The translations under genes and the position numbers were made by a program. Below are positions 7,715 to 14,163 of a DNA stretch of 64,000 bases, one piece after another (within the stretch, counting starts at the first letter, position 1; each line of letters opens with the position of its first letter). This stretch comes from Bacteroidales bacterium (GTDB lineage: Bacteria; Bacteroidota; Bacteroidia; Bacteroidales; WCHB1-69). The DNA is taken from assembly GCA_017554325.1 (NCBI GenBank), contig JAFZIP010000009.1:62001-126000 (forward strand), given 5' to 3'. The notes below the pieces were generated by a model that worked only from the letters and a program-made list of their open reading frames with translations, was not told the DNA's origin and ran no database searches.

Positions 7715-10231
7715 ATGGCAGAAAATCAAAACAACAGCATAACGAGTGTTGAGCAGCAAGGCGACAATGGCTTTGACATAAAGGCGATTTATTACATGTG
7801 TCTCTCCCGCTGGTACTGGTTCCTGATTTCCGTAATCGTGATGTTAGGACTGGGCACCTTCTACCTGCTCAAAACGGTTCCGCAATACACCCGATCCGCC
7901 AAAATGTTGGTGAAGTCGGACGAGAAAGGGCGCTCCGCCACGGATGTAAGTGAAATCTCCGACTTAGGCCTGTTTCGTAACGGAGTCAACATCAACAACG
8001 AACTGATGACCATCACCTCCCTCGACAACATTGAACAGGTGGTGCGGAATTTGCATCTGGACATGAACTATACCCAAGAGGGCCTGTTTCATCCCGAATT
8101 GCTGTATGGCAAGTCTCTCCCGGTAAAGGCGGAGATCATCGGCATTAACGACCAGACTTCAGCATCGTTCCAAATGAAAATCCGGAAAAACAAGGTCACC
8201 CTTTCGGATTTCGTCTTGAATGGAGAGGAAAAAAGTGGTACTGTGACGACAAATTTGAAGGATACCATCGTTACGCCCATCGGAACAGTTTGCGTACGAG
8301 GCACCGAATATTTCGTCCCCTCCGAAAAATATGCCCCCATTATGGTAACCCGTTACCCTATTGCAGCCGCTGCAAGCGCCTACAAAGGTCGAATCAGCGT
8401 GGAATTGGCAGCAAAACAGACGGACATCATGACCATTACAGCCTTGGATATCTCCAAGAGCAGAGCCGACGACGTGATTAATATGCTGATTGCAGTCTAT
8501 AACGGCAACTGGCTACGGGATAAGAACCAGATTACGGTAAGCACCTCTCTCTTTATCGATGACCGTCTGCAGGTGATTGAACAGGAGCTGGGTAGTGTGG
8601 AAAGCGATATTTCCTCCTACAAGAGTGTGAACCTGATGCCGGATGTGGAAGCCGTGGCCAACATGTACTTGAGCGAAAGCGGTGTCACCAAAAACAGGAT
8701 TACCGATATCAACAACCAGATTTCGCTCACCCGCTATATCCGCAATTTCCTGGCCAATGAGGCTGGAAGAGACCAGCTGCTGCCGGTGGCTTCCGGCATC
8801 ACGGGCGGCAATATCGAGAGCCAGATTAGCAATTACAACACGATGATGCTGCGCCGCAACAGTCTGGTGGCCAACAGCAGCGAACAAAACCCCCTCGTGC
8901 AGGATTTGGATGTGAAACTGGCCACCATGCGCCAAACCATTATTGCCAGTATAGACAACCAATTGGCAACGCAACAACGCCTGCTGAGCAGCCTGCAGGG
9001 CACCGACAGGCAAATCAGCGCCCATCTGGCCGCCAACCCCAACCAGGCCAAATATCTGCTCTCCGTGGAACGCCAGCAAAAGGTGAAAGAGGCCCTTTAC
9101 CTCTTCCTCCTCCAGAAACGAGAGGAAAATGAGCTGTCGCAAGCCTTTACAGCCTACAACACCCGAGTCATCGAAAAACCTCACGGTCCAGGCGGCCCCA
9201 CAAAACCGAACAAGCTTATGGTCAGGCTAATCGCACTTATCATAGGTCTGGCCATCCCGGCCGCCATCCTCTTCCTACGAGAATACCTGGATACCACGGT
9301 GCGCGGCCGTAAGGATTTGGAAAAATCCTCCGTGCCCTTTATCGGAGAAATTCCGTTGGCCTTGAGTCCCGCTGAACAGAAAAAGCAAAAGAAGGCAATG
9401 CGGAAAATGAGAAAGAAAGGGGATGAAAAGAATGAAACTGCAGAGCAAGAAGGGAAAAAGGGCTTTGCAGGAGGCGTAATGGTGAAACAGGGCAGTCGTA
9501 ATATCATCAACGAGGCTTTCCGCGTACTGCGTACCAATATCGAGTTCATGGCCAAAGATAAGCATTCCAATGTCTTCATGCTCACCTCCTTCAATCCGGG
9601 ATCCGGCAAATCCTTCATCACCATCAATGTGGCAGTTGCCTTGGCCATCAAAAAAAGGAAAGTCCTTGTCATTGACGGCGACTTGCGCCATGCCTCCCTG
9701 TCCTCCTATATCTTCTCACCGAAGAAAGGATTAGCCAACTATCTGGCCCGACAAACGGATGACATTAATGAGGTAATTGTGCACAGCGACGACTACTCCG
9801 GATTGAGCTACCTGCCTGTAGGCACGATTCCTCCCAACCCGACGGAACTGCTGGAGGATGAGCGATTCGGAAAACTCATCGAAGGTTTCCGCAAGGAGTA
9901 TGACTATGTAATTATCGACTGCCCGCCGGTGGACATTGTGGCCGACCCGCAGATTATCAACAACTATGTGGACCGCACCATCTTTGTGGTTCGTGTCGGA
10001 TTGATGGAACGCAAATTGTTGCCCGAACTCGAAAGTATATACAAGAGCCAGAAATACAAAAACCTCTCCATCGTACTCAATGCAACAACGGGCGCCGACG
10101 GCCGTTATGGATACAACCACTATGGCTATAAATATGGCTATAAATATGGCTATAAATATGGCTATGGGCACTATGGGTACTATCATAAGGATGAGGAGGA
10201 GGAGGAGGAGAAGAGGAGATTAGGAGATTAG
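7715..10231 (+). CDS. Wzc-like polysaccharide co-polymerase and BY-type tyrosine kinase
   Basis: Inner-membrane protein controlling chain length and export. The N-terminal Wzz domain has membrane helices near residues 32-52 and 500-522, with the Pro-rich GPGGPTKPNK motif just before the second, and a long GNVR-type periplasmic region between. After a basic linker (about 550-585) the cytoplasmic kinase follows: Walker A NPGSGKSF near 630, Walker A' VLVIDGDLR near 650, Walker B VIIDCPPVDIVAD near 735. The tail (about 797-826) has 13 tyrosines in GY/KY/HY steps, the autophosphorylation cluster. That tail is built on a 12-bp repeat, and the final acidic and basic codons and the stop run into an intergenic repeat array. 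Confidence 0.95.
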   Translation: MAENQNNSITSVEQQGDNGFDIKAIYYMCLSRWYWFLISVIVMLGLGTFYLLKTVPQYTRSAKMLVKSDEKGRSATDVSEISDLGLFRNGVNINNELMTITSLDNIEQVVRNLHLDMNYTQEGLFHPELLYGKSLPVKAEIIGINDQTSASFQMKIRKNKVTLSDFVLNGEEKSGTVTTNLKDTIVTPIGTVCVRGTEYFVPSEKYAPIMVTRYPIAAAASAYKGRISVELAAKQTDIMTITALDISKSRADDVINMLIAVYNGNWLRDKNQITVSTSLFIDDRLQVIEQELGSVESDISSYKSVNLMPDVEAVANMYLSESGVTKNRITDINNQISLTRYIRNFLANEAGRDQLLPVASGITGGNIESQISNYNTMMLRRNSLVANSSEQNPLVQDLDVKLATMRQTIIASIDNQLATQQRLLSSLQGTDRQISAHLAANPNQAKYLLSVERQQKVKEALYLFLLQKREENELSQAFTAYNTRVIEKPHGPGGPTKPNKLMVRLIALIIGLAIPAAILFLREYLDTTVRGRKDLEKSSVPFIGEIPLALSPAEQKKQKKAMRKMRKKGDEKNETAEQEGKKGFAGGVMVKQGSRNIINEAFRVLRTNIEFMAKDKHSNVFMLTSFNPGSGKSFITINVAVALAIKKRKVLVIDGDLRHASLSSYIFSPKKGLANYLARQTDDINEVIVHSDDYSGLSYLPVGTIPPNPTELLEDERFGKLIEGFRKEYDYVIIDCPPVDIVADPQIINNYVDRTIFVVRVGLMERKLLPELESIYKSQKYKNLSIVLNATTGADGRYGYNHYGYKYGYKYGYKYGYGHYGYYHKDEEEEEEKRRLGD
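10121..10168 (+). repeat. 12-bp coding repeat in the Wzc tyrosine tail
   Basis: TATGGCTATAAA occurs three times perfectly and a fourth time as TATGGCTATGGG, encoding YGYK steps. Gain or loss of a unit keeps the frame and changes the number of phosphorylatable tyrosines by two. Confidence 0.85.
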
Positions 10232-10257
10232 AAGATTAGGAGATTAGAAGATTAGAC
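10186..10257. repeat. Purine-rich short repeat overlapping the end of wzc
   Basis: GAGGAG triplets pass into alternating AGGAGATT and AGAAGATT words. The array encodes the last residues of the Wzc-like protein and supplies its TAG stop, then fills the whole gap to the phosphatase gene. It is the reverse-complement type of the array at 6.7 kb. Confidence 0.75.
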
Positions 10258-10260
10258 TTG

Positions 10261-10929
10261 ATGTTTGGAAAACCGACAATAGTATCACAACTTCGTGGCT
10301 TCACCGACCACCACTCCCACATTCTGTTTGGGGTGGACGATGGGGTGAAGACGCTGGAGGTGTCGTTGAAAGTACTGCAACGCTATGAAGAGATCGGCAT
10401 TGCCGAAGTCTGGTGCACGCCGCACATCATGGAGGATGTTCCTAACACGACAGAATCGCTGCGTGCACATTTTGCAGAACTAAAAGCTGCCTACAACGGC
10501 CCCATACGTCTGCACCTCGCCGCTGAATATATGATGGACCAGCTATTTGAAGAAAGGCTCGAAAAAAACGACCTGCTTCCCCTCGGAGAAGAGGGCAACC
10601 ATCTGCTGGTAGAGACCTCCTACTTCACCCCGCCCATGGATTTGCAAGGCATTCTGAAACGCATCAAGTCCAAGGGGTACTTCCCGGTACTGGCACATCC
10701 TGAGCGATATATATATATGGATAAAGATTATTATAGTAATCTCAAAAATATGGGGGTTCTCTTCCAGCTCAACCTCTCCTCGTTGGCCGGTGCCTACGGG
10801 GAAGATGCACTGCGATGTGCCAAATGGCTTCTGAAAAGGCACTTCTACAACCTTGCCGGTTCCGACCTTCACTCGCTGCGCAATCTGGACTTTTGGAACG
10901 CCAAGGTAAATTTATCCAACATTATCTAA
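10261..10929 (+). CDS. CpsB/Wzb-like PHP-family tyrosine phosphatase
   Basis: Manganese-dependent phosphotyrosine phosphatase that resets the Wzc-type kinase. The PHP motifs are visible in order: DHHSH near residue 19, DDG near 28, CTPHIM near 59, HPER near 148 and GSDLH near 203. At 222 residues it is slightly shorter than Gram-positive CpsB (~245). ATG at 10261 is preferred over the in-frame TTG one codon upstream. It sits 29 bp after the kinase stop, so the pair is probably co-transcribed. Confidence 0.9.
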   Translation: MFGKPTIVSQLRGFTDHHSHILFGVDDGVKTLEVSLKVLQRYEEIGIAEVWCTPHIMEDVPNTTESLRAHFAELKAAYNGPIRLHLAAEYMMDQLFEERLEKNDLLPLGEEGNHLLVETSYFTPPMDLQGILKRIKSKGYFPVLAHPERYIYMDKDYYSNLKNMGVLFQLNLSSLAGAYGEDALRCAKWLLKRHFYNLAGSDLHSLRNLDFWNAKVNLSNII

Positions 10930-10983
10930 TACGCTAACGCATAAAAATTTTATTATCAATATTATTTATTAAAAACTCCTAAA

Positions 10984-11616
10984 ATGAAAAAAATTATTCT
11001 TTTGACCGCAGTATTTGTAGCGGCAACTACATTCTGCTTCGCACAGAACGCAGACACCAACACCACAGAAAATGGGAAAAAAACAGAGGAAAAACATCCC
11101 AAATTTCACGGCACCGTTATGAGCAAGCCCAACAAGGTGGACTATGGTTTTTATTATGGTCGTGGTCCTGGCCGTATGGGTAACACTGGTGGTTTGGTCC
11201 TAGACATCAACTGCGAAAAAAACAACTACCGTACCCGTATTGCCTTAGAGGGATTGGAAAGATGGTACTGGGTAGGAGCTTCTGTTCATGCCCAATATTT
11301 GATCCCCATCGTAGGAGGGCTCTATTTGTACCCCTCCGTCGGTATCCGGGGTGAAATTCATGCCGTTGATGAATGGCGCAAGGAGTATTGCGACAAGCAT
11401 AATATTGAATACGACCCGAATGCGAAATGGGGTCCTGGCAGCTGGGGCATCGGTGCCGATTTCGGTGGTGGATTGGAATACCAGTTTTGCCCCTACGTGG
11501 CCCTTTTTGCAGAAGGCAAATACTCGGTCCTGTACAACACCAACCACCGCTGGCAGGCCAACATCGGCCTCACTTTCCACTTTGGCAAAGGCCACAGACC
11601 AAACATTGACGAGTAG
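10984..11616 (+). CDS. Outer-membrane beta-barrel protein, function unknown
   Basis: A signal peptide (MKKIILLTAVFVAATTFCFAQ) is followed by a low-complexity N/T/K-rich linker (about 22-40) and alternating amphipathic strands typical of a small outer-membrane barrel: LDINCEKNNYRTRIALEG, VGASVHAQYLIPIVGGLYLY, and a C-terminal ANIGLTFHFG strand. About 210 residues would allow eight strands. Its place after the export/kinase genes suggests a surface or assembly accessory role, but nothing in the sequence proves that. Confidence 0.75.
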   Translation: MKKIILLTAVFVAATTFCFAQNADTNTTENGKKTEEKHPKFHGTVMSKPNKVDYGFYYGRGPGRMGNTGGLVLDINCEKNNYRTRIALEGLERWYWVGASVHAQYLIPIVGGLYLYPSVGIRGEIHAVDEWRKEYCDKHNIEYDPNAKWGPGSWGIGADFGGGLEYQFCPYVALFAEGKYSVLYNTNHRWQANIGLTFHFGKGHRPNIDE

Positions 11617-11673
11617 CCGAACGTCGAGAGTCAAAGTTCAAAGTGTTGAACCAAAACCAAAATAAAAACAAAA

Positions 11674-11694
11674 AACGATAACGAAAACGAAAAC
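11674..11694. repeat. Upstream AACGAW hexamer array
   Basis: Three tandem hexamers of the AACGAT/AACGAA type lie directly before the four-helix-bundle gene, in a broader A/C-rich stretch (11650-11700). They are inverted relative to the long array after the gene. Confidence 0.7.
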
Positions 11695-11700
11695 AAAAAA

Positions 11701-12090
11701 ATGAATAAAGCGAGGAACTTTAGGAACTATAAAGTATGGCAAGATTCGGTAGCGTATTGCGTAAAGATATATCAGCAGACTGATAAAATGCCTTGGTTTG
11801 AAAAGAAAGGCTTGTGTAATCAGCTTCAACGAGCTTCGGTGAGTATTGGTAGCAATATTGCTGAGGGTTCAGCTAAGCCGTCCAATGCCGAATTTGCCCA
11901 CTACCTTGACATGGCTCTTGGCAGTGCTTACGAAGTAGAAACTCAGTTACTTATTGCAAACAAAATAGGATATATTAAAAACGAAGACGATAACGATAAC
12001 GAAAAAGGGCCAAGCTACGAAGAATTGCTAGCCGGAATACAAGAAATTGAGAAACAATTAGCCGGCCTCATCCGCACGCTAAGAAAGTAG
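11701..12090 (+). CDS. Four-helix-bundle protein (23S rRNA IVS / S23 family)
   Basis: Member of the small helical family found in intervening sequences of bacterial 23S rRNA genes and related to the accessory protein Avd of diversity-generating retroelements. The signature blocks are clear: NYKVWQDSV near residue 8, QLQRASVSIGSNIAEGSAKP (about 41-60), FAHYLDMALGSAYEVETQL (about 65-83) and a final helix with IQEIEKQLAGLIRTL. The family's usual length is ~115-125; here an NEDDNDNEK insert near residue 95 is encoded by the same hexamers that flank the gene. No catalytic activity is known. It interrupts the polysaccharide gene order and looks like an inserted cassette. Confidence 0.88.
   Translation: MNKARNFRNYKVWQDSVAYCVKIYQQTDKMPWFEKKGLCNQLQRASVSIGSNIAEGSAKPSNAEFAHYLDMALGSAYEVETQLLIANKIGYIKNEDDNDNEKGPSYEELLAGIQEIEKQLAGLIRTLRK
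11980..12003. repeat. Hexamer repeats inside the four-helix-bundle gene
   Basis: Four AACGAW-type hexamers (one as GACGAT) lie in frame and encode an acidic Asn/Asp-rich loop between two predicted helices. Confidence 0.65.
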
Positions 12091-12101
12091 CAGTAAACAT
12101 T

Positions 12102-12190
12102 TATCGTTTTCGTTTTCGTTTTCGTTATCGTTTTCGTTATCGTTTTCGTTATCGTTTTCGTTTTCGTTATCATTTTTCGTTTTTCGTTAT
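12102..12190. repeat. Downstream TTCGTT/ATCGTT hexamer array
   Basis: About fourteen near-perfect hexamers TTCGTT or ATCGTT, the reverse complement of the words upstream of and inside the four-helix-bundle gene. The gene is therefore bracketed by inverted hexamer arrays. Confidence 0.8.
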
Positions 12191-12221
12191 AAGCAAACAA
12201 CAATCTAAAACCTTGACCACT

Positions 12222-12977
12222 ATGATCAACATCGGCATCATCGGCTGTGGCTTCGTAGGCGGAGCTTTGAAGGATTGGCTGGAGCACAACAATCCGGAAT
12301 GCAAACTCTTCATCAGCGACCCACCGAAAGGCTACAATGATGATTTGAGCAACATTGATATTGCATTTCTCCAGATTCATGTTCCTACGGAAGATGACGG
12401 CACGCAGGACCTCCGTCTTATGAAGGAGCTAATCAGCAACCTCCCTGACGTGCCAGTATTTGTGCGCACCACCATTTTGCCCGGCACCAGCGAAAAACTT
12501 TCAAAGGAAACCGGCCACCAGGTATGCTACATGCCAGAATTCCTTACCGAACGCACCCATATTGAAGATTTCAAAAAGCAGACCATGGTTTTCACGGGTG
12601 CCCATGAACTGCTCACCAAAATCTTCGTGGGCAAGAAGTTTACCGTGATGAGCCCCTTGGAGGCTGAGCTCACCAAGTACATGCACAATGTATTTGGCGC
12701 CTACAAGGTCACCTACTTCAACGCTTGCCGTGAGTACTGCGAGCAGATGGGTGCCGACTGGCGTAAAGTGCATACCGGCGTGCTGCTTTCGGGCTATATC
12801 AACGATACGCACACCTACGTGCCAGGTCCCGACGGCAAATTTGGCTATGGCGGCAAGTGCTTCCCCAAGGATGTGAACGCCTTTGCCAAGATGACCGCGG
12901 GCACACCTCTCGGAACGCTCTTGGAGCACCTCCATGAGCTGAATGTGCATTTCCGAGGAGCGGAGGAACATATATAA
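12222..12977 (+). CDS. UDP-glucose/GDP-mannose dehydrogenase family protein, short form
   Basis: NAD-dependent nucleotide-sugar dehydrogenase-like protein. A Rossmann start IGIIGCGFVGGAL, the HVPTEDDGTQDL segment and the catalytic cysteine motif GYGGKCFPKD (Cys near residue 210) are all present. At 251 residues it lacks the C-terminal UDP-binding domain of the usual 390-450-residue enzymes, ending shortly after the catalytic motif. No frame-shifted remainder is visible downstream, so it is a genuine short form or a truncated gene. ATG at 12222 is preferred to TTG at 12213. It precedes CapE and may oxidise a sugar for the same glycan. Confidence 0.8.
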   Translation: MINIGIIGCGFVGGALKDWLEHNNPECKLFISDPPKGYNDDLSNIDIAFLQIHVPTEDDGTQDLRLMKELISNLPDVPVFVRTTILPGTSEKLSKETGHQVCYMPEFLTERTHIEDFKKQTMVFTGAHELLTKIFVGKKFTVMSPLEAELTKYMHNVFGAYKVTYFNACREYCEQMGADWRKVHTGVLLSGYINDTHTYVPGPDGKFGYGGKCFPKDVNAFAKMTAGTPLGTLLEHLHELNVHFRGAEEHI

Positions 12978-13056
12978 CTCTAAACTCTAAACTCTAAACT
13001 CTAAACTCTAATCTCTAATCTCTAAACTTTAAACTTTGAACTTTAAACTTTAAACT
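12976..13056. repeat. AACTCTA / AACTTTA heptamer array
   Basis: Five AACTCTA units in a row pass into AATCTCT and AACTTTA/AACTTTG variants. The array fills the spacer before capE and belongs to the same word family as those near 2.4 and 6.7 kb. Confidence 0.8.
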
Positions 13057-13065
13057 AATATCATC

Positions 13066-14112
13066 ATGTCAGTTTTCAAAGACAAAACCTTACTCATCAC
13101 CGGAGGCACCGGCAGTTTCGGAAATGCAGTATTAAACAGATTCTTACGTACAGATATTGGTGAGATCCGCATCTTTTCTCGTGACGAGAAGAAGCAGGAC
13201 GATATGCGCCACGACTTTCAGGCGAGGATGCCTGAGGTGGTGAACAAGATTAAGTTCTACATCGGCGATGTGCGCAACAAAAGCACGCTCAAATACGCCA
13301 TGAAAGGCGTTGACTATGTATTCCATGCGGCTGCCTTAAAGCAAGTTCCAAGCTGCGAGTTCTTCCCAATGGAGGCTGTGAAGACCAATGTGATTGGTAC
13401 CGACAATACGCTTGATGCCGCTATCGATGCTGGAGTGAAGTGCGTAATCTGCCTTTCCACTGACAAGGCAGCCTATCCTATTAATGCCATGGGCATCACC
13501 AAGGCCATCGAGGAGAAGGTTGCAGTTGCAAAGAGTCGTAACAGTGGGAATACAAAAATATGTTGCACTCGTTATGGCAACGTAATGTGTTCGCGTGGCT
13601 CAGTCATACCACTGTGGATTGACCAGATTCGCAAAGGCAACCCGATCACACTGACTGAACCTAAGATGACACGTTTCATCATGAGTTTGGAAGAGGCCGT
13701 CGATCTGGTATTGTTTGCTTTTGAACATGGCCAAAATGGCGACATTTTTGTTCAGAAAGCTCCTGCTTGCACCATCCAGACTCAAGCCGAGGCGGTTTGC
13801 GAGCTGTTCGGAGGTAAGAAGGAAGAGATAAAAGTTATCGGTATCCGTCATGGCGAGAAAATGTATGAAACCCTGCTTACTAACGAAGAGTGTGCCAAGG
13901 CTATAGATATGGGGAATTTTTACCGTGTTCCTGCAGATAATAGAGGATTAAATTATGACCAGTATTTTAGTGAAGGGAATACAAAAAGAATAACTATATC
14001 TGAATTTGACAGTAATAACACAAGACTGCTGACTTTGGAAGAAACAAAGGCGATAATATCTTCACTTGAATACATTCAAAATGAGCTGAAAGGAGTGCCT
14101 AACATTCGTTAA
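13066..14112 (+). CDS. capE: CapE-like UDP-GlcNAc 4,6-dehydratase/5-epimerase
   Basis: Extended SDR that converts UDP-D-GlcNAc to a 4-keto-6-deoxy-L-sugar, first step to UDP-L-FucNAc. Visible are the NAD motif TGGTGSFG (about residues 12-19), FHAAALKQVP near 86, and RYGNVMCSRGSVIPL near 168. The active site keeps the CapE-type LSTDKAAYPINAMG arrangement. 348 residues is normal. CapF and CapG follow in the order known from Staphylococcus aureus cap5/cap8. The C-terminal third is slightly more AT-rich than the rest. Confidence 0.92.
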   Translation: MSVFKDKTLLITGGTGSFGNAVLNRFLRTDIGEIRIFSRDEKKQDDMRHDFQARMPEVVNKIKFYIGDVRNKSTLKYAMKGVDYVFHAAALKQVPSCEFFPMEAVKTNVIGTDNTLDAAIDAGVKCVICLSTDKAAYPINAMGITKAIEEKVAVAKSRNSGNTKICCTRYGNVMCSRGSVIPLWIDQIRKGNPITLTEPKMTRFIMSLEEAVDLVLFAFEHGQNGDIFVQKAPACTIQTQAEAVCELFGGKKEEIKVIGIRHGEKMYETLLTNEECAKAIDMGNFYRVPADNRGLNYDQYFSEGNTKRITISEFDSNNTRLLTLEETKAIISSLEYIQNELKGVPNIR

Positions 14113-14163
14113 ATAGTTGACACTTCTGTTTTTTAAATTTAGAGTAATTCTAAAATTTAAAGT

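Noticed and set aside
12102..12190. Hexamer array as a possible CRISPR or centromere-like site
   Set aside because: No spacers, no partition genes; it fits a simple repeat linked to the four-helix-bundle gene.
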